From: Nonomuraea typhae
GTDB taxonomy: Bacteria > Actinomycetota > Actinomycetes > Streptosporangiales > Streptosporangiaceae
Assembly: GCF_009760925.1 (NCBI RefSeq)
Contig: NZ_VRLV01000003.1
Location: 372,001-436,000, forward strand
DNA length: 64,000 bases
Reading direction: 5' to 3'
Positions 53,320 through 63,422 of this stretch are shown piece by piece. How positions within the stretch are numbered: position 1 is the first letter of the stretch; each line of letters starts with the position of its first letter. The notes under the pieces are model-generated. The model did not search any database and was not told the DNA's origin. It saw only the letters and a list, made by a program, of their open reading frames with translations. The position numbers and the translations under genes were made by a program.

Positions 53320-53373
53320 GCACAACCTGCCGGAGGCCGCGCTCCCCCGCGCCGCCCGACCACCGGAGAAGCC

Positions 53374-56300
53374 ATGCCCGCCTACCTGCGCTTCCCCGCA
53401 ATCTTCGCGGACGTCGTCGTCTTCGCCGCCGAGGACGACCTCTGGATGGCCCCCGCACGGGGAGGCCGCGCCTTCCGCCTCACCACCGGGCTCGCCGAAG
53501 CCCGATACCCGCGCATCTCCCCCCGCGGCGACCACCTGGCCTTCGTCGGCCGCGAAGAGGGCCCGGAAGAGGTCTACGTCATGCCCGCGGAAGGCGGCGC
53601 CGCCACCCGCCTGACCTATCACGGCGCCCGCTGCACCGTCACCGGCTGGGACCCGGGCGAGCGCATCCTGTACGCCAGCGACGCCTGCCAGCCCTTCGAG
53701 GGACATACCTGGCTGCACCGCGTCGCCCCCGGCGACGTCCCGCACCGCCTGCCGTACGGGCCCGCGAACTCCATCGCCCACGGCCCCCGCGACATGATCG
53801 TCCTCGGCCGCAACACCGCCGATCCGGCCCGCTGGAAGCGCTACCGCGGGGGCACCGCGGGCGACCTCTGGATCGATCCCGACGGCAGCGGCGCCTTCCG
53901 GCGCCTCATCAAGCTTCCCGGCAACCTCGCCGCGCCCTGCTGGAGCGGCGAGCGCGTCTACTTCCTGTCCGACCACGAAGGCACCGGCAACGTCTACTCC
54001 TGCACCCCGGCCGGGCAGGACCTCACCCGCCACACCCACCACACCGACTACTACGCCCGCAACCTCACCAGCGACGGCCGGCGCCTCGTCTACCACGCCG
54101 GCGCCGATCTCTACCTCCTCGAAGCGGACGCCGACCGGCCGGTCAAGGTCGACGTCCGCCTGGCCTCCTCCCGCACCCAGCGCAACCGCCGCTTCGTCGA
54201 GGCCGCCGACTACCTCGACAGCGCCACCCTCAGCCCGGACGGCACCACGCTTGCCCTCACCACCCGCGGCAAGGCATACACCCTGGCCGCCTGGGAGGGG
54301 CCGGTCCGCCGGCACGGCGCGCCCCACGGCACCCGCTACCGCCACCTCGCCTTCCTCAACGACGGCGCCCGCCTCGTCGCCGCCGCCAGCACCGACGGCG
54401 GCGAGGAGACCCTCACCCTGCTCGAACCCCATGCCGCCACGCCGCTGGCCGAGCTCGGCCGGGTCACCGAGCTCGTCCCCGACCCCGTGCACGACCGCAT
54501 CGCGCTCACCAACCACCGCGGCGAGCTTCACCTGCTCGACCTCGGCACCGGCCAGGCCACCCTGGTCGAGGCCAACTCCCACGCCGCCCCCCACGACCCC
54601 GCCTGGTCCGCCGACGGCGCCTGGCTCGCCTACGCCAGCCCCCTCAGCTACCAGAGCACCGCCATCAAGCTCCACCACCCGGAGACCGGCCGCACCATCC
54701 AGGCCACCCAGCCGATCCTCAAGGACTACGCCCCCGCCTTCGACCCGCAGGGCCGCTACCTCTACTTCATCGGCCAGCGCGTCTTCTCCCCCGTCTACGA
54801 CCACCTCCAGTTCGACCTGGGCTTCCCCCTCGGCACCCGCCCCTACGCCATCGCCCTGCAGCGCCACACCCCCGACCCCTTCGTCCCCCGGCCGCGCCCC
54901 CTGACGGCCAAGGACGAGGACGAGGACGCCGGCGACCCCCAGCCGCTGCACGTCGACGCCGACGGCATCCACCGCCGCGTCACCGCCTTCCCCCTGCCCG
55001 AAGGCCGCTACGAACGCATCGCCGCCCTCGGGAACAAGGTCCTCATCCTGTCCAGCCCCCTCGAAGGCGAGCCGATCCTCCACCTCCACGACGTCGCCGC
55101 CGGCAAGACGGAGACCTTCGCCGAGGGCGTCACCGACCTCGAGCTCGCCCGCGACGGCAAGACACTCCTCTACCGCGCCGACGACCGGCTGCGCGTCGTC
55201 AAGGCCGCCGACGTCCCCGAGCACGACGACGACCCGCCCGGCCGCGACAGCGGCTGGGTGGACCTCGACCGCGTCAAGGTCTCCGTCTGGCCGGAACACG
55301 AATGGCGGCAGATGTTCCGCGAGGCCTGGCGCCTGCAACGCGACCACTTCTGGACCCCCGACATGGCCGGCATCGACTGGCAGGCCGTCCACGACCGCTA
55401 CCTGCCCCTCGTGGACCGCGTCAGCACCCGCGGCGAGTTCTCCGACCTGCTGTGGGAGCTCCACGGTGAGCTCGCCACGAGCCACGCCTACGAAAGCGGC
55501 GGCGAGTACCGGCCCGGTCCCGACTACAGCCAGGGCAAGCTCGGCGTCGACTGGGACTACCGCGACGGCGTCTACCGCATCGGCGCCATCGTCACCGGCG
55601 ACCCCTGGGACCCCGACGCCACCTCACCGCTCAACCGCATGGGCCTGGACATCCGCCCCGGCGACGCCGTACTCGCCATCAACGGGCACCCCATCGGCGC
55701 GCACACCACCCCCAACGAGCGGCTGGTCAACCAGGCCAGCCAAGAGGTCGAGCTCACCCTCCAGCGCGGCGAGCACACCTTCACCGCCACCGTCAGAGCG
55801 CTCGCCGACGAGCAGCCCGCCCGCTACCGCGACTGGGTCGCCCAGAACCGCGCCCGCTGCCACCAGCGCTCCCAGAACCGCGTCGGCTACATCCACATCC
55901 CCGACATGAGCGCCACCGGCTTCGCCGAGTTCCACCGCGGCTACCTCACCGAATACGACCGCCACGCCCTCATCGTCGACGTCCGCCACAACGGCGGCGG
56001 CAACGTCTCCGCTCTCCTGCTGGAGAAGCTGGCCCGCCGGCGGCTCGGCTACGGCTACCCCCGCTACGGCGACGCCGAGCCCTACCCGCCGGAATCCCCG
56101 CGCGGCCCGCTCGTCGCCCTCACCAACGAATGGGCCGGCTCCGACGGCGACATCTTCAGCCACACCTTCAAGCTCCTCGGCCTCGGCCCCCTCATCGGCA
56201 AGCGCACCTGGGGCGGCGTGGTCGGCATCTGGCCCCGCCACCGGCTCGCCGACGGCACCGTCACCACCCAGCCCGAGTGCTCCTTCGCCTTCGACGACGT

Positions 56301-56469
56301 CGGCTGGAAAGTGGAGAACTACGGCACCGATCCCGACATCGAGGTCGACATCACTCCCCAGGACTACGCCGCCGGCCTCGACACCCAGCTCGAGAAGGCC
56401 ATCGACACCGCTCTCGACCTGCTGCAGCGCAAACCTCCGCATTCACCGGGAAGTCACATGCAACCTTGA
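53374..56469 (+). CDS. tricorn protease homologue (S41 family)
   Basis: 1031 residues, cytosolic. Two propeller regions occupy about 1-650 ([40 protein letters not shown]). A C1-type helical segment includes [20 protein letters not shown], with His in WQAVHDRY near 672, then a PDZ domain (about 745-810, [18 protein letters not shown]) and the peptidase core with Ser in [16 protein letters not shown] near residue 922. Length matches tricorn (about 1070). It trims peptides released by proteasome-like proteases. GGAGAAG precedes the ATG by 4 bases; 34-bp repeats lie just upstream. Confidence 0.95.
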   Translation: MPAYLRFPAIFADVVVFAAEDDLWMAPARGGRAFRLTTGLAEARYPRISPRGDHLAFVGREEGPEEVYVMPAEGGAATRLTYHGARCTVTGWDPGERILYASDACQPFEGHTWLHRVAPGDVPHRLPYGPANSIAHGPRDMIVLGRNTADPARWKRYRGGTAGDLWIDPDGSGAFRRLIKLPGNLAAPCWSGERVYFLSDHEGTGNVYSCTPAGQDLTRHTHHTDYYARNLTSDGRRLVYHAGADLYLLEADADRPVKVDVRLASSRTQRNRRFVEAADYLDSATLSPDGTTLALTTRGKAYTLAAWEGPVRRHGAPHGTRYRHLAFLNDGARLVAAASTDGGEETLTLLEPHAATPLAELGRVTELVPDPVHDRIALTNHRGELHLLDLGTGQATLVEANSHAAPHDPAWSADGAWLAYASPLSYQSTAIKLHHPETGRTIQATQPILKDYAPAFDPQGRYLYFIGQRVFSPVYDHLQFDLGFPLGTRPYAIALQRHTPDPFVPRPRPLTAKDEDEDAGDPQPLHVDADGIHRRVTAFPLPEGRYERIAALGNKVLILSSPLEGEPILHLHDVAAGKTETFAEGVTDLELARDGKTLLYRADDRLRVVKAADVPEHDDDPPGRDSGWVDLDRVKVSVWPEHEWRQMFREAWRLQRDHFWTPDMAGIDWQAVHDRYLPLVDRVSTRGEFSDLLWELHGELATSHAYESGGEYRPGPDYSQGKLGVDWDYRDGVYRIGAIVTGDPWDPDATSPLNRMGLDIRPGDAVLAINGHPIGAHTTPNERLVNQASQEVELTLQRGEHTFTATVRALADEQPARYRDWVAQNRARCHQRSQNRVGYIHIPDMSATGFAEFHRGYLTEYDRHALIVDVRHNGGGNVSALLLEKLARRRLGYGYPRYGDAEPYPPESPRGPLVALTNEWAGSDGDIFSHTFKLLGLGPLIGKRTWGGVVGIWPRHRLADGTVTTQPECSFAFDDVGWKVENYGTDPDIEVDITPQDYAAGLDTQLEKAIDTALDLLQRKPPHSPGSHMQP

Positions 56470-56622
56470 CGGGGTGAACGGCGTCTAAAAGGTCATAGAC
56501 GGGGCAGTGCCACGGGGAGTCCGGCGCACCCGCCTAAAGCTGGACAATAGGCCGGTGACGGGAACTCTCCCGCCGCCGGCCACGTGTGTTCACACACAGA
56601 CCGACGAGGGGACTACGACAAG

Positions 56623-57870
56623 GTGCGCGCACTGGCACGCAAGGGGAAGGCCGCGGCCGCCCGGCTGTACAGGGGATACAACCGACGCCGGCAACGCAAC
56701 GCGCCGCCTCCGTCCATCGGCACGATCCGCATCCTGCTCCTGCACGCCAACGGCATGGGCGGCACCATCAGGACCGTGTTCAACCTGGCCAGCTACCTGG
56801 CCGCCACCGGGCGCGACGTCGAGATCGTCTCCATCCTCAAGGAAGCGGAAGAGCCCTTCTTCCCCGTCGACCCGCGCGTCAAGTTCCGCTTCCTCGACGA
56901 CCGGCTCAAGCCCCGGCGCGGGGTGCGCGGCATGCTCTCGAAGATGCCCAGCCGCCTCATCCCCGAAGGGGAGTCGGCCGCCCACCGGTTCAACGCCTGG
57001 ACCGACCTCCAGCTGGCCCGGTTCATCCGCTCCATGCACACCGGCGTCCTCATGGGCACCCGCCCCGGGCTGAACCTCGCGATGGCCCAGCTGGCCAACC
57101 CGAACGTCATCACCGTCGCCCAGGAACACGTCGGCCTCAACGCCAAGCCCGAGGAACTCCAGGAGCTCATCAAGTGGCGCTACCGCCGCTTCGACGCCCT
57201 GGTCACCCTCACCAAGGCCGACCTGCGTGACTACCGCAACACCCTGCCGAAGCGCCCCAAGCGGCTGGTCCGCATCCCCAACGCCGTCCCGCCGATGACC
57301 GGCGGCCAGGCCAAGCTCGACGCCAAGCTCGTCATCGCCGTCGGCCGCATCACCCGGCTGAAGGGATTCCACCGGCTCATCACCGCGTGGGAGCAGGTCG
57401 CCAGGCTCCACCCCGACTGGAAGCTGCGCATCTTCGGCGACGGCCCCCAGCGCGAGAACCTGCAGACCCAGATCGCCGAGGCCGGCCTCGAGGGCAAGGT
57501 CGAGCTCCCCGGCCCCACCCAGGACGTCGGCGCCGAGCTGGAGAAGGCGTCCGTCTTCGTGCTCAGCTCCCGCCACGAGGGCTTCCCGATGACGATCCTG
57601 GAGGCCATGGCCAAGGGGCTGGCCATCGTCAGCTTCAACAGCCCGCACGGCCCCAAGGAGATGATCACCGACGAGGTGGACGGCCTGCTGGTCAAGCCGC
57701 GTACCAACGACAACCTGGCCGCGTCCATCCTGCGCGTCATCGAGGACGAGCCGCTGCGCCGCTCCCTGGCCGCCGGCGCGCTGGAGACGGCCCGCACCTA
57801 CGACGTCGACGCCGTCGGCCGCCAGTGGGACGCCCTCCTCGAGGAGCTCCTGGCCCGCCGTCGGCGATAG
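56623..57870 (+). CDS. GT4-family glycosyltransferase
   Basis: 415-residue GT-B enzyme. The N-terminal domain holds ILLLHANGMGGTIRTVFNLA; the C-terminal donor domain has LVIAVGRITRLKGFHRLITA, WKLRIFGDGPQRENLQTQI, VFVLSSRHEGFPMTILEAMA, with the E-x7-E pair in EGFPMTILE, and the usual PKEMITDEVDGLLV. It transfers a sugar from an activated donor, probably to a surface polymer. Start GTG 56623 has GAGGGGA 10 bases upstream; an earlier GTG at 56584 is in frame. Confidence 0.9.
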   Translation: MRALARKGKAAAARLYRGYNRRRQRNAPPPSIGTIRILLLHANGMGGTIRTVFNLASYLAATGRDVEIVSILKEAEEPFFPVDPRVKFRFLDDRLKPRRGVRGMLSKMPSRLIPEGESAAHRFNAWTDLQLARFIRSMHTGVLMGTRPGLNLAMAQLANPNVITVAQEHVGLNAKPEELQELIKWRYRRFDALVTLTKADLRDYRNTLPKRPKRLVRIPNAVPPMTGGQAKLDAKLVIAVGRITRLKGFHRLITAWEQVARLHPDWKLRIFGDGPQRENLQTQIAEAGLEGKVELPGPTQDVGAELEKASVFVLSSRHEGFPMTILEAMAKGLAIVSFNSPHGPKEMITDEVDGLLVKPRTNDNLAASILRVIEDEPLRRSLAAGALETARTYDVDAVGRQWDALLEELLARRRR

Positions 57871-57963
57871 CATCTCCTTCCATTACGGCGAAGCCGCCGC
57901 CCCCGCCACCCGCCGACGCCGGTTTCCGCAGGTCGGGGGGATCGCTTCGCACGTCGGACGGGC

Positions 57964-57984
57964 CGGGCGCCGTCACGGCGCCCG
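57964..57984. terminator. hairpin between convergent genes
   Basis: CGGGCGCCG-TCA-CGGCGCCCG, 9-bp perfect stem with a 3-base loop, 93 bases after the glycosyltransferase stop and 71 before the stop of the convergent protease. No T-run. It could end transcription from both sides. Confidence 0.6.
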
Positions 57985-58055
57985 CAGACCGGCGAGCGCG
58001 GGACGTACCCCGGGCCGCGTGTTCCCTCGTCACCCCTGTCCCCTCACCCAGGAGA

Positions 58056-58967
58056 TCAGGCAGTGAGCTCCAGCGGTTCCGCGATCACGTCCACCAGGGC
58101 GCCGTTGCGGTAGACCGTGATCGGCAACGGTCTCCCGATGGCCTCGGCGAACATCAGCCGCTGCAGGCTCTGCGCGTCCCCCACCGGAGTGCGCCCGGCG
58201 CTCAGCACCAGGTCGCCGGCCCGCAGCCCGGCCCGTTCGGCCGGTGAGCCCGCCACCACCTCCACCACCCGCAGCGCAGCCGCCTGCCCGGTGCGCCGGC
58301 GCAGCGGCTCCGGCAGCGGCGCCGGCGAGGTCACCAGCCCGAGGAAGGCCCGCCGTACGCGCCCGTCGCGGATCAGGGCCGCGATGATCGACCGGGTCGT
58401 GCTGTTCATCGGCACCGCCAGCCCCACGCCCATCCCGGCCACCGCGGTGTTGACCCCGACCACCCGGGCCCGGGCGTCGGCCAGGGCGCCGCCGGAGTTG
58501 CCCGGGTTCAGGGCGGCGTCGGTCTGGATCACGTCCTCGATCATCCGCACCGCGGAGCCGGAGCGCGCCGGCAGCGAGCGGCCGAGCCCCGAGACCACTC
58601 CGGCCGTCACCGAACCGGCCAGCCCCAGCGGGTTGCCGACCGCCACCACGAGCTGTCCCACCACCAGCTTGTCGCTGTCGCCGAGCACGGCGGGCTCCGG
58701 CGTGGGCCCCTGGGCCCGGATCACCGCCAGGTCGGAGAGCGGGTCGCGCCCGACCACCACGAACTCCTCCGCCGAGCCGTCGGCGAAGGCCACCGTGCCT
58801 CCGCGTGCCGAGCCCACGACGTGCGCGTTGGTGAGGAGAAAGCCGTCGGAGGTGAACACCACCGCGGAACCGCTGCCCCGTGCCACCCGGACGGCCGCCA
58901 CCTTGGGCAGGAGTTCCGCGGCGACCGAGGTGACCACCTGGGAGTAGGCGTCGAGGGGATCCGCCAT
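58056..58967 (-). CDS. HtrA/DegP-like serine protease without membrane anchor
   Basis: 303 residues: a trypsin-like domain with His49 (TNAHVVG), Asp79 (DPLSDLAVI) and Ser158 (NPGNSGGAL), then a PDZ domain (about 215-300, SPAERAGLRAGDLVLSAGRT). There is no signal peptide or membrane segment, unusual for HtrA, so it should act in the cytosol unless exported otherwise. Converges with the glycosyltransferase gene. Confidence 0.92.
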   Translation of the reverse strand: MADPLDAYSQVVTSVAAELLPKVAAVRVARGSGSAVVFTSDGFLLTNAHVVGSARGGTVAFADGSAEEFVVVGRDPLSDLAVIRAQGPTPEPAVLGDSDKLVVGQLVVAVGNPLGLAGSVTAGVVSGLGRSLPARSGSAVRMIEDVIQTDAALNPGNSGGALADARARVVGVNTAVAGMGVGLAVPMNSTTRSIIAALIRDGRVRRAFLGLVTSPAPLPEPLRRRTGQAAALRVVEVVAGSPAERAGLRAGDLVLSAGRTPVGDAQSLQRLMFAEAIGRPLPITVYRNGALVDVIAEPLELTA

Positions 58968-59016
58968 CGTGCGCTCCTTCGTTGCTTACAGGATTACACG
59001 GTAACTCCGCGGGGCT

Positions 59017-59382
59017 TCAGACGAGCGGCTGCGCCAGAAGCGCACCGGCCGCGGCGGCGCCCAGTCCGGCGGTCACGCTGAGCACCACGTTGCCCAGCGC
59101 GGCCCGCCAGGCGCCCTCCTCGGCCAGGCGCAGCGTCTCGTACCCCAGCGTCGAATAGGTGCTCAGCGCCCCGCAGAACCCGGTGCCCGCCAGGGCCATC
59201 ACCCCTTCGCCGGCGGGCAGCGCCACCAGGAAGCCGAGCACCGCCGAGCCGAGCACGTTCACCGCCAGGGTCCCCCACGGGAAGCCCGGCGGGCGGGTCA
59301 CCCAGCCGCGGACCAGCCCGTCCAGCACGAACCGCAGGGGCGCCCCCACCGCGGCGCCGAGCGCCACCAAGAGCGCGGTCAT
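59017..59382 (-). CDS. crcB: CrcB/Fluc fluoride channel subunit 2
   Basis: 121 residues with four membrane helices. GAPLRFVLDGLV at the N-terminus, GTLAVNVLGSAVLGFL with the conserved Asn, and GFCGALSTYSTLGYETLRL with the Ser/Thr/Phe-box residues that line the pore (here STYST). Fluoride exits the cytosol through dimers of this family. ATG 59382 overlaps the stop of the other subunit, so the two are likely a heterodimer. Confidence 0.93.
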   Translation of the reverse strand: MTALLVALGAAVGAPLRFVLDGLVRGWVTRPPGFPWGTLAVNVLGSAVLGFLVALPAGEGVMALAGTGFCGALSTYSTLGYETLRLAEEGAWRAALGNVVLSVTAGLGAAAAGALLAQPLV

Positions 59383-59741
59383 CGCCGCCACCGTGCGGCC
59401 AGCCGTACCCCGATCCAGACCGCCACGAGCGCGCCCGCCATCGTTCCCGCCAGGTAGAGCGCGGCCGCGCCGGGCGAGCCCTGGCCGGCGAGCGCCCGCG
59501 CCTCGATCACGTAGGCCGAGAACGTCGTGAAGCCCCCGAGGACCCCCACGCCCAGGAACGGCCGCGCCAGCCGGTGCATCCCGTGCACCAGCGCCATGAG
59601 CACGCCGATCAGCAGGCAGCCCGCCACGTTGATCGCCAGCGTCGTCCACACCGACGGCCACCACGACTGCAGCCAGAACCGCGCCAGCGACCCGGCCACC
59701 CCGCCCGCCGACACCGCGGCGAGCACGCGCCATTCCCGCAC
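59379..59741 (-). CDS. crcB: CrcB/Fluc fluoride channel subunit 1
   Basis: 120 residues, four membrane helices. GGVAGSLARFWLQSWWPSVW, TLAINVAGCLLIGVLMAL and GVLGGFTTFSAYVIEARALA with the classical GGFTTFS pore signature. GTG 59741 with GAGGAGGG 4 bases before it. No fluoride riboswitch could be seen in the 70 bases upstream. Opposite orientation relative to the partner subunit is expected in heterodimers (known for the family). Confidence 0.95.
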   Translation of the reverse strand: MREWRVLAAVSAGGVAGSLARFWLQSWWPSVWTTLAINVAGCLLIGVLMALVHGMHRLARPFLGVGVLGGFTTFSAYVIEARALAGQGSPGAAALYLAGTMAGALVAVWIGVRLAARWRR

Positions 59742-59812
59742 CGCGCCCTCCTCGTGTCAAATCAGGTGATCATGGGAAATAACCGAGAGGTGGCCAAGCA
59801 TACGGAGGCTCC

Positions 59813-60520
59813 TTGAGCACACGGGACGCGGTCGCCATCCTCGCCGGCGGCGTATTGATCGTTTCCTTGTTCGGCAACTCCCAGCGCACGCAGGCCACCA
59901 GCCCGGCCGCCAGCCCGCTCGGCAACGGCAGCGGCACCCGGCCCGGCCTGGCTCCCGTCACCGCCGCCGACCGGCAGGACGCCCGCGCCCTCATCACCCG
60001 CTTACGCGTCAAGCCCCGCGGCGCCCGCACCGGCTACTCCCGTTCCAACTACGGCGCCGACTGGGCCGACACCGCCCCCGGCGTGCCGTACGCGGGCAAC
60101 GGCTGCCGCACCCGCGACGACCTGCTCGCCCGCGACGGCCGCGACCTCGTGCGGGCCGGCTGCAGAGTGCTGTCGATGACCCTCACCGACCCCTACACCG
60201 GCCGCGCCATCGACTGGCGCCGCAAGGACGCCGGCGAGGTCCAGGTCGACCACGTCGTCCCCCTGTCCTACGCCTGGCGGATGGCGGCCAAGCGCTGGCC
60301 CATGTCCAAGCGCCTCGACTTCGCCAACGACCCCCTCAACCTCCTGCCGGTGTACGGCAGGGCCAACGAGGCCAAGGACGGCTCGGGCCCCGCCGGCTGG
60401 CTGCCGCCCCGGCGGGGGATCCGGTGCGCGTACGTCACCCGGTTCGCCCAGGTCGCCCTCAAGTACGGCATCCCGGTGACGCGGGCGGACAAGCGGACCA
60501 TGCTGGCCCAGTGCGGTTAG
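59813..60520 (+). CDS. exported or membrane-anchored HNH endonuclease family protein
   Basis: 235 residues. N-terminal hydrophobic segment (about 6-22) then a linker, and an HNH/DUF1524-type nuclease core: EVQVDHVVPLSYAWRMAAKR with Asp-His, later DFANDPLNLLPVYGRANEAK with the Asn. Two cysteines (CRTRDD, GCRVLS) could pair. TTG start at 59813 with GGAGG 5 bases upstream. Secreted actinomycete homologues degrade extracellular DNA; that role is inferred. Confidence 0.88.
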   Translation: MSTRDAVAILAGGVLIVSLFGNSQRTQATSPAASPLGNGSGTRPGLAPVTAADRQDARALITRLRVKPRGARTGYSRSNYGADWADTAPGVPYAGNGCRTRDDLLARDGRDLVRAGCRVLSMTLTDPYTGRAIDWRRKDAGEVQVDHVVPLSYAWRMAAKRWPMSKRLDFANDPLNLLPVYGRANEAKDGSGPAGWLPPRRGIRCAYVTRFAQVALKYGIPVTRADKRTMLAQCG

Positions 60521-62410
60521 GCGGCACACGGGTCACGGTAGGGGACGCCGGGCAGGTGGCGTTCCCACTCGGCGGGCGTGAGCGTGCGCGCGTCCCACGC
60601 CGTCACCGGCCCCTCGTGCGGGGACACCACCAGGGTCCGGCCGCCCGGGCTCAGCGCCGCCGCGCTCACGTCGCGCCGCTGTCCCCGCGGCCAGGGCCAG
60701 GCCGTGCTCAGCTTGCCCGACACCGTGTCATACACGCGCACGCCCCACTCACCGGCCACCGCCATGAGCCGCCCGTTGGCCCCGGCGGCCGCCACCGACG
60801 CGCCCGCCTCCGGCGGCAGGCGGAACACCGACTGCTCCGGCGCGCCCAGCGCCGCCACCAGCCCGCCCCTGGTGCCGGGCCCGGGCGCCAGCCGGCCACG
60901 TTCAGCAACATCGCCCGGACCGGATCGGTGACCCTCAGTCCATCGGCCTCGCCCACCAGCTGCCGGCCCGCGGCCAGATCCCGCTGCTCCCCGGCCCGAT
61001 CCGCCTGCCAGAGCGCGGCGACCACCGCGAGATAGGCGAGGACGGTGAGCCCGAACAGCACCGTGGTCAACGCGCGCCGACGGCGGTCCCGGCGCCGGGT
61101 CAGGCTCGTGGCGGCCTGCAGGAAGGCGCGTTCCCGTGCGGTGAGCGCGCTGTTGACCCGGCCCGTGGCCGCCCACTCCATGGCCTGCTCCAGGCGGATG
61201 CCGCTCAGCAGGTCGCCCTCGCGCCGCCCGTGCTCCTGCCACGCCCGGGCCGCCACGCTGATCTCGGCCAGCACCGGCAGCCCGTCGCTCTCGGCCGCCA
61301 CCCACGCGCGCAACCGCGGCCAGGCCCGCGCCAGCACCGGATGGGTCAGCGTGACCCGCCCCTCTCCCTCGGCCAGCACGTACCGGAAGGCGTCCAGCAC
61401 CGGCCGCGCCCGCTCGCCGAGCTCATCGACGACCGCCCCCCGCGCGCCCATGGCCACCAGCCGCAGGAAGATCCCGGGCGCGTGCCCCCGATCACGTTCC
61501 CCGAGCCCGGCGTAGGCGTCCTCGGCCAGCGTGCCCAGGGGCGGATCGGCGTGCCCGGGCGCCAGCGCGCCCGCCGCCACCCTGCTCCCGGCGGCCAGCA
61601 CGTCGGTCCCCGCGCCCGCCCGTGTCCCGGTGGCCAGCGCCTCGCCGCCGTCGGCGCTGACCAGCGCCAGCAGCAGCTCGCGGGCCGTCGGCCGCGCCCC
61701 TGGGTCCTTGGCCAGCGCCGCCTCCACCCAGGGCCGCATCGAAGCCGGGACGGCGCCCAGATCCGGCCGGACGGTCAGCACCCGATGCGCGGCCGCGCCT
61801 GCCGCCGGCCCGCCGAACGGATCGGCGCCGGTCGCGGCGAACACCATGACCGCGCCCCACGCGAACACGTCCGCCGCGGCGCCCGCGGGCTGCCCGATCA
61901 GCACCTCCGGCGCGATGTACCCCGGCGTGCCCGCGACCTGCCCGGCGCCGGTCAGCGACATGTCCGCCGCCCGCGCGATGCCGAAGTCGATCACCCGCGG
62001 GCCGTCCGGGCCGAGCAGCACGTTGTCCGGCTTCAGGTCACGATGCACCACGCCCGCCTCGTGGATGGCGGTCAGCGCCGTGGCCACCGCCGTACCCAGC
62101 CGGTGCAGCTCGTCCCCTTGGAAGCGGCGCACCTCGCCGGCCGCGCGGCGCAGGCTCGGCCCCGCCACGTACTCACTGACGATGTACGGCCGGCCGCCGG
62201 TCAGCTCCGCGTCCAGCACCTCGCCGTGCAGAACGAGGCGACCCGGGCCGCGGCCTCCACCTCCTTGGCGAAGCGCTCGCGGCTGCCGCCGGGATGCAGC
62301 ACCTTGACCGCCACCCGGCGACCCTCCGGGTCATAGGCGTCGTACACCGAGCCCTGGCCGCCGGAGCCCAGCAGTCCGGCCAGCTCGTAGTCCCCGATCC
62401 GTGTTTCCAC
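60517..62410 (-). pseudogene. frameshifted Ser/Thr kinase-propeller gene, paralogue of 38968-42357
   Basis: Three collinear frames make one protein. 62410-62201: METRIGDYELAGLLGSGGQG and VAVKVLHPGG, then ASFCTAR. From about 62225: VLDAELTGGRPYIVSEYVAG, HRDLKPDNVLLGPDGPRVID, a membrane segment near 61060, to LLNVAGW near 60905. Then LAPGPGTRGGLVAALGAPE to VPYRDPCAA at 60517. Both joints behave as -1-type shifts. Most propeller blades of the paralogue are absent, leaving only one or two (AALSPGGRTLVVSPHEGPVT). Either a decayed gene or base-call errors; the truncated propeller argues for decay. Confidence 0.75.
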
Positions 62411-62434
62411 ATCGCATTGGACGCCCGGGCACCG

Positions 62435-63238
62435 TCATGAGTTGGGCTGGAACACCGGCGACCAGTCAAAGCCGTGCTTAAAAGTCTGTTCGGCCACCGC
62501 CCGCTGCCCGGCGGCATTCGGGTGGAAGAAGTCCCATTTGCTGATGTGGTCGAGGGTGTAGGGGAAGGAGAAGACGGCGCCGCCGTCGCTGCGGCAGTTC
62601 GGCCCGTAGCCGGCGCAGGCACGTTCCAGCGCCTGGTTGTAGTCGATCACCCGCTCGCGGACCCGCGCCCGGCGCTGCGCGTCCTTGCGCGCCTTCGAGC
62701 CCGGCGCGGCGAGCATCGGCCGGCAGATCCGCCCGAGCGTCCAGAACGTGCGCGCGATCGCGCTGTCCTTGCCCGCCTGCCACAGGCGGCGCAGGTCCGG
62801 GATCGTGGCCACGAACACCCGCGCCTGCGGCAGCCCCTCCTTGAGCTCCCCGAGAGCCTGCTCGACCCGCCGGCCGAACACCTCGACCGGCGTCATCGTC
62901 TTCTCGGTGCCCGCGCACACGTCGTTGGCGCCCATGAGAATGGTCACATATTCGGCTCCCGCCTTCACCGCCTGTCCCACCTGTCGCCGAAGATCGGCGC
63001 TCGTCGCGCCCGGCTGGGCGAAGTTGAGGTTGCCCGAGCGCATGCCCAGACGGGTGAAGTGGCTGCGGATCCCGGCCTCGTCGCCGGCCGCCCACGAGCG
63101 CGACGGGCACGAGACGTACCACCCGCACGCGTTGAACCCCGACGTGATCGAATCCCCCAAAGCGGCCATCACCTGCGGAACCGGAACAGTCACCGATCCG
63201 GCCGCCAGTACCGCGGCCGCGGCCAAAGGCGTGATCAT
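62435..63238 (-). CDS. secreted SGNH/GDSL hydrolase
   Basis: 267 residues. Short signal peptide (about 1-24, MITPLAAAAVLAAGSVTVPV), block I GDSITSGFNACGWYVSCPSR with the catalytic Ser, block III GANDVCAGT with Asn, and the terminal HPNAAGQRAVAE with His. Six cysteines suggest disulfides, as in secreted Streptomyces lipases. Start ATG 63238; GTG 63244 is an alternative. Lipase or esterase activity outside the cell is likely. Confidence 0.9.
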   Translation of the reverse strand: MITPLAAAAVLAAGSVTVPVPQVMAALGDSITSGFNACGWYVSCPSRSWAAGDEAGIRSHFTRLGMRSGNLNFAQPGATSADLRRQVGQAVKAGAEYVTILMGANDVCAGTEKTMTPVEVFGRRVEQALGELKEGLPQARVFVATIPDLRRLWQAGKDSAIARTFWTLGRICRPMLAAPGSKARKDAQRRARVRERVIDYNQALERACAGYGPNCRSDGGAVFSFPYTLDHISKWDFFHPNAAGQRAVAEQTFKHGFDWSPVFQPNS

Positions 63239-63422
63239 GGCCACAAAGGTAGATCTCTCCCGTGCGGGCGGCCATACGAACCGCGGCCGTCACACCCACT
63301 TCGCATCGCCGCTTGACACGCCCGATCCGCACTGCGGGAAAGTTTTCGTGTTCATGGTCCGTAACCGGTCATTCACGGGGGCGGGAGTCGAACGTGTTCA
63401 GTTCCCGCATAGAGTGTCTTGA

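Noticed and set aside
53128..55485. 785-codon open frame antisense to the tricorn gene
   Set aside because: It is a Gly/Val/Ala-rich low-complexity translation typical of the strand opposite a GC-rich gene, with no recognisable domain, while the sense strand has a complete tricorn protein.
59742..59812. Fluoride riboswitch upstream of the crcB pair
   Set aside because: The conserved sequence blocks of the crcB motif could not be found in these 70 bases.
63384..63398. Second LexA-like site, TCGAACGTGTTCAG, before the isochorismate synthase
   Set aside because: The half-sites are only 2 bases apart instead of 4, and the right half is poor.
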